Positions 1-7,282 of a stretch of DNA of 18,894 bases are shown here, piece by piece. The stretch spans positions 1 to 18,894 of the forward strand of contig CAZEWY010000049.1 in assembly GCA_964515945.1 (NCBI GenBank), written 5' to 3'. The translations under genes were made by a program, and so were the position numbers. Source of the DNA: CAYQQJ01 sp964515945. Its GTDB lineage: Bacteria > Pseudomonadota > Gammaproteobacteria > Pseudomonadales > Cellvibrionaceae. Under the pieces are notes generated by a model. It was not told the DNA's origin. It was given only the letters and a program-made list of their open reading frames with translations, and searched no databases. Positions within the stretch are counted from its first letter, which is position 1, and every line of letters begins with the position of its first letter.

Positions 1-9
1 AACGCAATT

Positions 10-28
10 CCGGGTTCTTAGAACCCGG
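10..28. repeat. perfect hairpin, 8-bp arms
   Basis: CCGGGTTC and GAACCCGG pair perfectly around a TTA loop. The following bases (attttgacc) are only mildly T-rich, so this could be a weak terminator of a gene ending left of the window or a repeat tied to the neighbouring RAYT gene. Nothing else is seen in bases 1-80. Confidence 0.5.
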
Positions 29-82
29 ATTTTGACCTATTCCTCACTCGCGCCGCCTACTGTGCAGTATCCTTTCTTATAT

Positions 83-91
83 AGACACCCA
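83..91 (+). repeat. left copy of inverted 9-mer flanking the RAYT gene
   Basis: AGACACCCA here is the exact reverse complement of TGGGTGTCT at 1311-1319. The pair brackets the transposase gene at about 1.24 kb. RAYT proteins are known to act on short repeats of their own family, so these may be element ends or recognition repeats; this is inference from position and identity. Confidence 0.4.
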
Positions 92-128
92 TCCTAGCAG
101 TTGCGCCCCAGGATCAATAACTGTATAT

Positions 129-144
129 TCAGACAGCGGTCTGA
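129..144 (+). repeat. 6-bp hairpin just before the RAYT Shine-Dalgarno
   Basis: TCAGAC and GTCTGA pair around AGCG. The hairpin ends 1 base before the AGGAGG ribosome binding site (146-151), so it could affect translation of the transposase or be a binding site for it. Confidence 0.4.
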
Positions 145-159
145 CAGGAGGACGTCACC

Positions 160-1137
160 ATGCCAAAGCCACGGAAGCAGCTCATTTCGCTCGATGCCAC
201 ACCCTACTACCACTGCACGTCCCGCTGTGTCCGGCGGGCGTTTCTCTGCGGGACAGACGCCCTCACCGGCCAGTGCTACGAGCACCGCCGCCAGTGGATC
301 GAAGACCGCATACTGGAACTTGCCGATATTTTTGCCATTGATGTCTGTGCCTATGCGGTGATGTCCAACCACCACCATGTGGTTCTGCACGTGGACAAGC
401 CGCAGAGCCTGGCGTGGAGCGACTACGAGGTGTGCGAACGCTGGCACCGCCTCTACAGCGGCACGTGGCTCACCCACAAGTACCTGCGCTGCGAGGCACT
501 GTCGGATGTCGAGCTTGACGCGGTTGCCGATAAGCTCGCCGCTTGGCGGGCGCGGCTGTGCGATATCAGCTGGTTCATGCGAGCCTTGAACGAGCCCATC
601 GCCCGACAAGCCAACGCCGAGGACAACTGCACCGGCCGGTTCTGGGAGTCGCGCTTTAGCTCGCAGGCGCTGCTGGACGAGAAGGCGCTCGCAGCCTGCA
701 TGGCCTATGTGGATCTCAATCCCGTGAGGGCGAAGCTGGCTGCCACACCCGAAGCATCCGCACATACCTCCATTCAAGCCCGCATCGCCGCACTGTCGTC
801 CAACGGCGGCCAGCCTAAAACCCTGATGCCCTTTGTCGGTAATCCGCGGCAACCCATGCCACGCGGTCTTCCCTTCAAACTCCAGGACTATATTGAGCTG
901 GTGGATTGGAGTGGTCGCATCATCCGCGAAGGCAAGCGCGGAGCCATCCCGGCAGATCTGCCGCCCATACTGCAGCGCTTGAACATAGAGCCCAAGCACT
1001 GGCTGTTTTTGGTTACCCGGTTCGAAAGCCGGTTCAAGACGCTGGTCGGCTGTGCAGAGAAGCTCAGAAGCGCCGCACGACAACTGGGCTATCAGCGCAC
1101 GCCCGGGCTCGGCCCGTGTAAGACGCTGCTGAGCTAG
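160..1137 (+). CDS. RAYT / Y1 (IS200-like) transposase
   Basis: A 325-residue REP-associated tyrosine transposase, a domesticated relative of IS200/IS605 TnpA that nicks single-stranded DNA hairpins using a tyrosine and a metal-binding HUH pair. Visible signs are the opening MPKPRKQLISLDATPYYHCT, the histidine triplet H71-H73 in SNHHHVVLHV, GRFWESRF near 159-166, and AYVDLNPVRA containing the candidate catalytic Y183. Length fits the larger RAYT class. The ATG start has an AGGAGG 8 nt upstream, so the start is well supported. It stands alone without a TnpB partner; the downstream gap to the kinase gene carries the inverted 9-mer and T-rich tandem repeats. The gene appears intact. Mobilisation of itself is not expected for most RAYTs; movement of small repeats is. 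Confidence 0.9.
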   Translation: MPKPRKQLISLDATPYYHCTSRCVRRAFLCGTDALTGQCYEHRRQWIEDRILELADIFAIDVCAYAVMSNHHHVVLHVDKPQSLAWSDYEVCERWHRLYSGTWLTHKYLRCEALSDVELDAVADKLAAWRARLCDISWFMRALNEPIARQANAEDNCTGRFWESRFSSQALLDEKALAACMAYVDLNPVRAKLAATPEASAHTSIQARIAALSSNGGQPKTLMPFVGNPRQPMPRGLPFKLQDYIELVDWSGRIIREGKRGAIPADLPPILQRLNIEPKHWLFLVTRFESRFKTLVGCAEKLRSAARQLGYQRTPGLGPCKTLLS

Positions 1138-1310
1138 CTCCCGCCTCTACGGTAACATCCGCACGGCTCGAAGGGGCAAGATCTCCTTTGCGCGAAACCT
1201 GCCCCATTGGCAGCGAGTTCAACCTCGACAGTTCCCGCTTTCCCACCCGGCGATCATCCGAAAAATGCTTTAGCTGATGTTCTTGTCTTTCCCCGATTTT
1301 TATCTAGCGG

Positions 1311-1319
1311 TGGGTGTCT
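1311..1319 (+). repeat. right copy of inverted 9-mer flanking the RAYT gene
   Basis: TGGGTGTCT is the inverted partner of 83-91. It runs straight into the T-rich tandem repeat that starts at 1318. Confidence 0.4.
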
Positions 1320-1360
1320 TTTTTATCTCCTTCTTTTTTATCTCCTCTTTTTTATCTGTG
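1318..1360 (+). repeat. three tandem copies of a C-T6-ATCT unit
   Basis: Three 14-15-bp units, each C + TTTTTT + ATCTCC (last one ATCTGTG), start at 1318, 1333 and 1347. A weaker fourth unit (gatttttatctag) precedes them at 1295-1307. They lie between the RAYT gene and the convergent kinase gene. They are not preceded by a stem, so a terminator reading is weak; a RAYT-associated repeat or slippage product is more likely. Confidence 0.6.
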
Positions 1361-1386
1361 ATCCATGAGATTGCGCCACGCTTGGC

Positions 1387-2799
1387 TCAAGTGCCTTTCT
1401 GCTCAGATATATCCCAGGTAACGCTTGCTTCCAGCCCATGAGGCCGTCGATTTGCCAGTACCAGGTGTGCCTGTTGCTGTTGGGCCAGTTCCGAGACTAT
1501 TGACAATCCCAGCCCGCTACCCGTCGTGCGCTGATCGGCGGCCCGGCGAAAGCGCTCGATAACCTTATCAAGTAAGGCCTCGGGGAGACCGGGACCAGTA
1601 TCGCGGACGATTAACTGCGGTGATCTACCCGACAAGCCGAGCTCGACTTCAACGTAACCACCCGCTGGAGTATAGCGCAAGGCATTATCCAACAGGTTGC
1701 GCAACAGGATCCCCACCTCCACTCCATCGGCATATACCTCCAGCCGGGTCAGCCCCTTCAGTGTCAGACGCTGGTCTCGGGCATGGGCCAGCGGCCAAAA
1801 ATCGGCCATGATCTCGACCACAATGCGATAGATGTCAGTAGTATCGCGCGATAGGCTCGTTGAGCGATCCAGCCGTGCCAGAATTAGCAGCTGCTCTACG
1901 ACACGCTGTAACCGCTCTACACCGGTATAGGCTTTTTGTAACGATTGCTGCTCGCCTGCCTGAGCGTTGTCCAAATGAATACGTAGCGCCGCGAGTGGGG
2001 TGCGCAGTTCATGAGCGGCATCCGCAGTGAAGCGGCGTTCACGTTCTAGCGTTTCTTCGAGTCTGGCGATAAAGTCGTTCAGTGATTGGCGTAGGCCTTG
2101 GAGTTCCCGTGGCACTTTAGTGACAAGTCGGCGCAGATCTCGGGCATCGCGCCCCTGGACTTGGCGCGACAGATCGCTGATCGGGGCCAGTCCACGTCGG
2201 ATGATACGGTTCATAAACCATATCAACACCGGTAACAGGATCAGCATCGGCAATAAATTGTTCCACGTGATGCGCTCTACGATTTCCTCATGAAAGGTAT
2301 TACGTAGTCCCAGGCTAATCCAGGTGTCGCTGTCCGTATCGAACATGCTGAACACACGCCAGCGACGGCCATCGTATTCTTCCCAGCGAAAGCCCACCTC
2401 ACGAGGTGCGGGAAAGGGGCCGACGGTATTCCATTTACCACTCAGCAGACGTGGTGAGCCATCACCATTCCAGAAGCTGAGAACTAACTTGCGTTCTTCT
2501 TCGTGGTAGAGGATTGCTGGCATCGCATCGGCATCTACCGGTAAAACCTTACTATCGCGATATAAACGGGCCGGATAACCCGGGATAGACAGATGCTCTG
2601 CAATATGCGCATATTCATTAAGGGTTGTATCCGGACTGATCTGTCCTGCCACGATACGGCTATGCAGGCTGAGTTGGGTATCGAAAATTTCTTCCAGTTC
2701 ATGGTCGGTAATCAGGTAAGCAGCCGTGCCTGCTACCCCCCCGGCAATGGCCAATATCAGCGTCAGGGCGCGGATCAGATAACGACGGATTGAAGTCAT
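1387..2799 (-). CDS. pmrB: PmrB/QseC-like sensor histidine kinase
   Basis: A 470-residue inner-membrane sensor kinase. A first membrane helix lies at about 8-30, a periplasmic sensor of about 150 residues follows, and a second helix at about 181-199 leads to a HAMP-like linker. The kinase core shows the H box FTADAAHELRTPLAAL with phospho-acceptor H263, the N box NLLDNALRYTPAGG, and the ATP-lid motifs VRDTGPGLP and GSGLGLSI. The periplasmic part is rich in acidic pairs (HEEE near 99-102, HEEIVE near 170-175), recalling the metal-sensing ExxE motifs of PmrB, but the ligand is inferred. The start overlaps the regulator stop by 4 bp (ATGA), so the two are co-translated. The divergent eptA cluster supports a PmrAB assignment over QseBC. 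Confidence 0.85.
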   Translation of the reverse strand: MTSIRRYLIRALTLILAIAGGVAGTAAYLITDHELEEIFDTQLSLHSRIVAGQISPDTTLNEYAHIAEHLSIPGYPARLYRDSKVLPVDADAMPAILYHEEERKLVLSFWNGDGSPRLLSGKWNTVGPFPAPREVGFRWEEYDGRRWRVFSMFDTDSDTWISLGLRNTFHEEIVERITWNNLLPMLILLPVLIWFMNRIIRRGLAPISDLSRQVQGRDARDLRRLVTKVPRELQGLRQSLNDFIARLEETLERERRFTADAAHELRTPLAALRIHLDNAQAGEQQSLQKAYTGVERLQRVVEQLLILARLDRSTSLSRDTTDIYRIVVEIMADFWPLAHARDQRLTLKGLTRLEVYADGVEVGILLRNLLDNALRYTPAGGYVEVELGLSGRSPQLIVRDTGPGLPEALLDKVIERFRRAADQRTTGSGLGLSIVSELAQQQQAHLVLANRRPHGLEASVTWDISEQKGT

Positions 2800-3458
2800 G
2801 CCGCGTGGCTGTCCAGCCGGTAACCAATACCGCGGACGGTAATGATCAGGCTCTTTGCGAGTTTTCTGCGCAGATGATGAACATGTACTTCTAGAGCGTT
2901 GGATTCCACCTCCTCTCCCCAGCCGTATAGCAGACTCTCAAGACGTGGACGAGACAGCACTATATCGGGGTGATGTGCCAGCTCCAGCAGTAGAGCATAT
3001 TCCCGTCTGCCCAGCCTGATTTCCCGATCCTGCCAACTGACGCTGTGCTGCGCTTCATTAATGCGGAGTGCCCCCAGCGTCAGCACCTGGGAGGCACGCC
3101 CTTCAGCGCGGCGCGTTACCACGCGCAAGCGGGCTAACAACTCCTGCAAGTCGAAGGGTTTGAGTACGTAGTCATCGGCTCCCGCATCTAACCCCCGGAT
3201 TCGTTCTTCCACAGCATCGCGAGCAGTCAAGATCAGTATGGGCAGTGACGACTGTTGTCGGAGATGATTCAGTACTTGCATGCCGTCTACGTCTGGCAGC
3301 CCCAGATCAAGGACCACCACTGTGAAGGCTTCGCTGCGAGCGGCACTGATCGCCTCTCGCCCGTTGGCGAACCAGTCGACTGTATACCCCTCGCGTTCCA
3401 AGGCCGTCTTGATGCCGTCCCCCAGTAATGGATCGTCTTCTACCAGCAATATGCGCAT
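2796..3458 (-). CDS. pmrA: PmrA-like OmpR-family response regulator
   Basis: A 220-residue two-component regulator. The receiver domain (about 1-115) has the acidic pocket E7-D8-D9, phosphorylation site D51 in VVVLDLGLPDVDG, T78 and K100 in VLKPFD. The C-terminal winged helix (about 125-218) ends in the typical VHHLRRKL and RGIGYRL segments that bind tandem direct repeats. It is first in a two-gene minus-strand operon with the kinase. A CTTAAG-N5-CTTAAG repeat sits upstream, suggesting autoregulation, and a second copy faces dgkA-PAP2-eptA. The family (PmrA/QseB) is sure; the gene symbol rests on the target genes. Confidence 0.87.
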   Translation of the reverse strand: MRILLVEDDPLLGDGIKTALEREGYTVDWFANGREAISAARSEAFTVVVLDLGLPDVDGMQVLNHLRQQSSLPILILTARDAVEERIRGLDAGADDYVLKPFDLQELLARLRVVTRRAEGRASQVLTLGALRINEAQHSVSWQDREIRLGRREYALLLELAHHPDIVLSRPRLESLLYGWGEEVESNALEVHVHHLRRKLAKSLIITVRGIGYRLDSHAA

Positions 3459-3485
3459 GCTGCCTCCTCGGTGGCTAGACCGGGC

Positions 3486-3518
3486 ATTATCGCTGCCGCG
3501 TCTTAAGACTTCCTTAAG
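3486..3518 (-). promoter_or_regulatory. PmrA-box-like repeat plus -10 for pmrAB
   Basis: CTTAAG (3502-3507), five bases, CTTAAG (3513-3518) match the known PmrA box pattern of two CTTAA-type half-sites 11 bp apart. Reading leftward, 10 bases then GATAAT (3491-3486) give a good -10 hexamer. The layout fits direct activation of the regulator's own operon. Confidence 0.65.
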
Positions 3519-3554
3519 TTAACGTCGGCAATGGCCAGCAAACATTCTCGTGAC

Positions 3555-3577
3555 CCGAGCGTTACGACTTCGCTCGG
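3555..3577. repeat. 7-bp inverted repeat between the two PmrA boxes
   Basis: CCGAGCG and CGCTCGG pair around a 9-base loop, midway between the two divergent regulator sites. It could be a second regulator's operator or an insulating hairpin; no further evidence is visible. Confidence 0.4.
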
Positions 3578-3610
3578 CGTAAGAATTCATTAAGTTTGGT
3601 ATTTCATACT
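3578..3610 (+). promoter_or_regulatory. PmrA-box-like repeat plus -10 for dgkA-PAP2-eptA
   Basis: CGTAAG (3578-3583), five bases, ATTAAG (3589-3594) form a degenerate second PmrA box. Ten bases later CATACT (3605-3610) is a plausible -10. The 10-base distance is identical to that of the opposite promoter, which supports both assignments. Confidence 0.6.
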
Positions 3611-3641
3611 TCGGGCTCATCCAGTCAATGAGAGCGTTGCT

Positions 3642-4022
3642 TTGCACATCTTTGCTGTCCAAACCAAACCTAATGGAAAAGGAATAAAACGCATATTCCG
3701 CGCTTTCCTAAATGCTTTTTCTGGCCTGTATGCCTGCTGGAAAAACGAAGCTGCGTTCAGGCAGGAAGTCGCCTTTAGCCTCGTACTTTATCCTTTTATC
3801 TTCATTTTCGACACCACTTCGATCGAGAAAGCGATTCTATTCGCTTCGTTAACGCTGATCCTTGTGGTCGAGCTGGTGAATTCCGCTATTGAAGCCACGA
3901 TAGATCGGATTGGTACGGAATATCACCCGCTCAGTGGTCGTGCCAAGGATATTGGATCTGCCGCTGTATTCATGAGTGTCCTGCTTATGATAGGAGCTTG
4001 GCTGTGTGTGCTGATCGGGTAG
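3642..4022 (+). CDS. dgkA: diacylglycerol kinase DgkA
   Basis: A 126-residue integral membrane kinase that phosphorylates diacylglycerol to phosphatidic acid; three hydrophobic helices are visible at about 46-58, 64-80 and 106-124. The signature VELVNSAIEATIDRIGTEYH with E77 and E84, followed by LSGRAKDIGSAAV, is near-canonical, as is NEAAFRQE near 35-42. There is no in-frame ATG upstream of these domains, so the start is TTG (with GAGAG about 8 nt upstream); the length then matches the family. It leads a plus-strand operon with the PAP2 gene 5 bp later. EptA releases diacylglycerol when it takes phosphoethanolamine from phosphatidylethanolamine, so DgkA would recycle the by-product. dgkA beside phosphoethanolamine transferase genes is known, for example next to mcr-3. 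Confidence 0.93.
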   Translation: MHIFAVQTKPNGKGIKRIFRAFLNAFSGLYACWKNEAAFRQEVAFSLVLYPFIFIFDTTSIEKAILFASLTLILVVELVNSAIEATIDRIGTEYHPLSGRAKDIGSAAVFMSVLLMIGAWLCVLIG

Positions 4023-4027
4023 GCGGC

Positions 4028-4723
4028 ATGACGACGCTAGGAATCTCATGGCTAGTCTTCCTGGCGATCATGGCCATGTTCAGCATATTCAATATCGATT
4101 TTATGGTTGCTGACTGGTTATATCGGCTTCAAGGAAGTACCTGGTCATTAAAAGAAAATTTAGTCACGCAGGCAATAATTCACCGGGGCGGCAAGGACCT
4201 GAGCGTCACCCTGGGGTGCTTTACATTTTTCTCTTTGCTAGTGAGTTATTTTTGGTCGCGATCAAGGGATTGGCGCCAGCCGCTACTATATCTCTTCCTG
4301 GCAACACTGCTTTCGACACTCTCCATTTCCGTTATTAAGCAACTCGTTAGCATGGAATGCCCCTGGGATCTAATTCGCTATGGGGGTCACGCGGATTTCG
4401 TTGGGCTTTTAGAGATACGACCCGCAACCATGCCAGCTTCAGCCTGTTTCCCTGCGGGGCATGCCAGTGCGGGCTATGCCTGGATTACCTTTTATTTCTT
4501 TTTTTCAGCGACTCGACCGAACTTACGCTGGTTGGGGCTGGGGTTAGGAATCGTGATGGGACTGACATTTGGCATTGCGCAGCAACTGCGTGGGGCTCAT
4601 TTCCTATCCCATGATCTCTGGACCGCAATGATCTGTTGGACAGTAAGTTTCGCCTTTTCACAGGTCATGTTGAATCCCGCTAGACCAGAATTCTTCTTCA
4701 AGCTTGGTACACAATCCTCATGA
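4028..4723 (+). CDS. PAP2-family membrane phosphatase
   Basis: A 231-residue multi-spanning phosphatase of the PAP2 superfamily. Motif 2 is clear as FPAGHASAGYAW with H145. Motif 1 is altered: K104 is followed six residues later by C111-P112 instead of RP. Motif 3 reads QQLRGAHFLSHD, with H191 aligned to the catalytic His but no SR pair at its usual place. This variant set is like the PAP2 proteins that accompany phosphoethanolamine transferases. The likely substrate is a lipid phosphate or pyrophosphate (lipid A 1-phosphate, phosphatidic acid or undecaprenyl pyrophosphate); sequence cannot decide. ATG at 4028 is preferred over the upstream TTG at 3998, which would overlap dgkA. Its stop overlaps the eptA start by 4 bp. 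Confidence 0.85.
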   Translation: MTTLGISWLVFLAIMAMFSIFNIDFMVADWLYRLQGSTWSLKENLVTQAIIHRGGKDLSVTLGCFTFFSLLVSYFWSRSRDWRQPLLYLFLATLLSTLSISVIKQLVSMECPWDLIRYGGHADFVGLLEIRPATMPASACFPAGHASAGYAWITFYFFFSATRPNLRWLGLGLGIVMGLTFGIAQQLRGAHFLSHDLWTAMICWTVSFAFSQVMLNPARPEFFFKLGTQSS

Positions 4724-6423
4724 ATCGGAAGTTGCTGCTCTGTTACGAGGCACTAGCCTCTGTTTTAGATTATCGGCCTTGTATGAGTTCTGAGCAGCTC
4801 ACGTTATGGGTCACGTTCCTATTCACTATTTTATACAACATCGCGTTCTGGCAGAGTGCCTTGGCCGGGTATGAGCTAAACGAGGTCGGATCATGGAGTA
4901 TGGCAATCAGCATGTTCGCCGTCATGACCAGCCTTCAATTCATCGTGTTCGTACCGTTCGTTTTTCGCTGGTCCACCAAGATCATACTTACACTGATGCT
5001 CTTCGTTGCTTCCTGCGTGAGTTACTTTACCAGCCACTACGGAACCTATTTCGACACCACGATGCTGGACAATGTATTGCAGACAGACGTCAAGGAAGCT
5101 CGTGAACTTTTCACGACCGGTCTGCTTCTCCACATGCTTATTTTCTTTGCCCTGCCAGCCGTCATAATTTGGCAGGTCAGGCTTGAGAAAGCATCTTGGT
5201 CCAAGGCAATATTCCGTCGCCTTGCCTATTTTCTCGGTGGCGTAACAGTCTTGCTCGTCTCGGTCATGTTTTCTTATCAAGGTCTCTCTTCGCTCATGCG
5301 CAACCACAAGGAGCTTCGCTACTTGGTTACGCCGGGAAATTATCTTATCTCATTGAGCCAGGTGCTCGCCAGCGATACGCTATCCGCCAACGCACCGCGT
5401 CTACCGGTGGGGTCTGATGCCATGATCGTCGCAGGCGAGGGAAAAAAGCCCATGCTGTTAGTCATCGTGGTGGGCGAAACCGTACGTGCCGCGAACTGGG
5501 GGCTGAATGGCTATGAACGCCAGACAACACCCGAGCTGGCTCAACAGCAATCTATATTCAATTTCCCAAGCGTGACATCATGCGGTACGAGCACGGCAGT
5601 TTCCTTGCCCTGTATGTTCTCGCTGCCCGGCCATGACGCTTATGAGAAAGCCTATGCCCGGGAACATGAGTCCCTGCTCGACCTACTCAAGCACGCTGGT
5701 CTGAAGGTCTTTTGGCTGGATAACCAGTCAGGGTGCAAAGGGGTTTGTGATGGAGTGATGTCCTTGACGTTGGCTGCCGAGGATTATCCTGAGCTTTGCG
5801 AAGGGGGGCGCTGCCTGGATGAAGCCCTTGTCGAAGCGTTGAAAGCCCAGATTGAGAAGCAACATCCGGATGACACGGTTATCGTGCTGCATCAGCTAGG
5901 CAATCATGGCCCTAGCTACTATCAGCGCTATCCTGCCGCCTATGAACGGTTCACTCCAACCTGCACGACTTCCGACTTATCGCAGTGTTCGCAAGAGGAA
6001 ATTACAAACAGTTACGATAATGCCATCCTCTATACTGACCATATTCTGAATCAAGTTATCGAAACCCTCTCCAGCCAGTCAGCCTATGCCGCCTCAATGA
6101 TCTATCTGTCTGACCATGGTGAATCCCTTGGCGAAAAAGGGCTTTACCTGCATGGCATTCCCTACGCTATTGCGCCTAACGAACAGACGCAAGTTCCCAT
6201 GCTATGGTGGTTATCGTCTGACTTTGCTCAACGCCAAGGCATAAACACCGCCTGTCTGGCCCAGATAGCCAATAGACCCGCATCACATGACAATCTGTTT
6301 CACAGTGTACTTGGGTTACTGAACATATCGACAGAAGTCTATCGCGAAGAGCTGGATATCAGCCGGCAATGTTCAGGGCGATTGCACGAAATACTCTCTT
6401 CTCGGTCAAGTCCGAGCACATGA
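4720..6423 (+). CDS. eptA: lipid A phosphoethanolamine transferase (EptA/MCR family)
   Basis: A 567-residue enzyme that moves phosphoethanolamine from phosphatidylethanolamine to lipid A phosphate on the outer face of the inner membrane, lowering polymyxin binding. About five helices occupy residues 28-225; the rest is a periplasmic alkaline-phosphatase-like domain. Visible active-site residues are E253 in VVGETVRAANWGLNGY, nucleophile T290 in SCGTSTAVSLPCMFS, H391/H396 in LHQLGNHGPSYY, D465-H466 in YLSDHGES and H478 in LYLHG. These match the MCR-1 set (E246, T285, H395, D465, H466, H478), so it should be active. Several paired cysteines also fit the family. It is the last gene of the dgkA-PAP2-eptA operon, translationally coupled (ATGA), and probably PmrA-controlled. 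Confidence 0.95.
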   Translation: MNRKLLLCYEALASVLDYRPCMSSEQLTLWVTFLFTILYNIAFWQSALAGYELNEVGSWSMAISMFAVMTSLQFIVFVPFVFRWSTKIILTLMLFVASCVSYFTSHYGTYFDTTMLDNVLQTDVKEARELFTTGLLLHMLIFFALPAVIIWQVRLEKASWSKAIFRRLAYFLGGVTVLLVSVMFSYQGLSSLMRNHKELRYLVTPGNYLISLSQVLASDTLSANAPRLPVGSDAMIVAGEGKKPMLLVIVVGETVRAANWGLNGYERQTTPELAQQQSIFNFPSVTSCGTSTAVSLPCMFSLPGHDAYEKAYAREHESLLDLLKHAGLKVFWLDNQSGCKGVCDGVMSLTLAAEDYPELCEGGRCLDEALVEALKAQIEKQHPDDTVIVLHQLGNHGPSYYQRYPAAYERFTPTCTTSDLSQCSQEEITNSYDNAILYTDHILNQVIETLSSQSAYAASMIYLSDHGESLGEKGLYLHGIPYAIAPNEQTQVPMLWWLSSDFAQRQGINTACLAQIANRPASHDNLFHSVLGLLNISTEVYREELDISRQCSGRLHEILSSRSSPST

Positions 6424-6520
6424 GTTGGCACTGCTCCAAAATCGCCGCGTTAATTCGCTCGATCTTGAAGCTGTCCTTGCGGTTCACCGGGTCAACCCGG
6501 ATCCGGATTGACCAGGGCAT
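6359..6520 (-). CDS. possible small ORF after the pseudouridine synthase gene
   Basis: A 53-codon minus-strand frame starts at ATG 6520 with AAAGG five bases before it, 9 bases past the rsuA-like stop, and ends inside the antisense of eptA. It starts MPWSIRIRVDPVNRKDSFKI and resembles nothing I recognise. It could be a displaced gene fragment left where the eptA block joined this region, or chance. The rest of the 106-bp eptA-rsuA gap is covered by it. Confidence 0.2.
   Translation of the reverse strand: MPWSIRIRVDPVNRKDSFKIERINAAILEQCQLMCSDLTEKRVFRAIALNIAG
6487..6500. repeat. 6-bp hairpin between convergent eptA and rsuA-like genes
   Basis: CCGGGT and ACCCGG pair around CA. It sits between two convergent genes but lacks a T tract on either side, so it is a weak terminator candidate at best. 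Confidence 0.35.
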
Positions 6521-6529
6521 TAAGGCCTT

Positions 6530-7243
6530 TCATTGATAACCGAAGCAATCCACCTCATCGTCTTCCAGCTCCCGGCTTTCTCCCGGCACCAGGCTGATAT
6601 CCAGCTGCAAATTGCCTATGGCACTTCGATGAAGACTTAACACCGGGTTCTGAAAGCGGCCAAACATGCGCTTGATTTGATGATAGCGCCCTTCGATCAG
6701 GGTGACTTCGGCGGTGAAATCGTCGAGGATTGTGAGCTTGGCGGGCCGGGTTGTGATGTCCTCAAAAGGGAAGTACATGCCCTTGGCGAAGGCCGCTATG
6801 TATTCGTCGGTCACTGGATTGGCGAGGGTTACACGGTAAACCTTGGGGACTTTTTGCGCGGGGGTGGTGAGGTGCCGCGACCAGCGGCCATCGTTGGTCA
6901 GTAATATCAGGCCCGATGAATTGAAGTCCAGACGCCCGACGATATGCAGGTTTTCCCGGTCAGGCCTGTCCAGCAAATCAATGACGGTTTTATGTCGATC
7001 ATCCCGGGTTGCGCTGACCACTCCCAGGGGCTTGTTCATCATCAGGTAAACCGGCTTCTTGGCCTGCAGGATGCGGCCGTCCAATGCCACATGGGTGAAT
7101 TCATCGATCAGTTGGTGAATAGCCGTGGCCGGACGTCGATCTACAGCAAGTCGACCCTGTGCCAACATCATGCGCACATCCCGGCGATTAATTGCTGTGC
7201 GTGTGCTGATAAAACGATCCAGGCGAGTGCGCTTTGACTGCAT
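6530..7243 (-). CDS. rsuA: RsuA-family 16S rRNA pseudouridine synthase
   Basis: A 237-residue enzyme of the RsuA/RluB/RluE/RluF family, which isomerises a specific uridine in rRNA. An S4 RNA-binding domain occupies about 6-60 (LDRFISTRTAINRRDVRMML). The catalytic domain follows, with YLMMNKPLGVVSATRDD, the catalytic loop GRLDFNSSGLILLTNDG carrying D106, KVYRVTL, and the closing EGRYHQIKRMF. Overall spacing and the TxPAKLTILD region fit RsuA (U516 of 16S rRNA) best, though RluE/RluF cannot be excluded without alignment. ATG 7243 has only a weak ribosome binding site. The Fic gene ends 39 bp upstream on the same strand, so the two may be co-transcribed. Confidence 0.85.
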   Translation of the reverse strand: MQSKRTRLDRFISTRTAINRRDVRMMLAQGRLAVDRRPATAIHQLIDEFTHVALDGRILQAKKPVYLMMNKPLGVVSATRDDRHKTVIDLLDRPDRENLHIVGRLDFNSSGLILLTNDGRWSRHLTTPAQKVPKVYRVTLANPVTDEYIAAFAKGMYFPFEDITTRPAKLTILDDFTAEVTLIEGRYHQIKRMFGRFQNPVLSLHRSAIGNLQLDISLVPGESRELEDDEVDCFGYQ

Positions 7244-7282
7244 ATGGCTTACTCATTTAGCGGAATGGAGGCGAGCCATAAA

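Noticed and set aside
94..1083. A 329-codon minus-strand frame antisense to the RAYT gene
   Set aside because: The plus strand has a clear transposase with good ribosome binding site; the antisense product has no recognisable motif.
4090..4105. AATATCGATTTTAT, similar to the LacI operator
   Set aside because: It lies inside the PAP2 coding region, misses symmetric positions of the palindrome, and is far from the regulated genes; likely chance.
10..6500. Shared CCGGGT...ACCCGG hairpins at 10-28 and 6487-6500 as copies of one repeat
   Set aside because: Similarity is confined to the stem and about two flanking bases; too short to call a family without more copies.
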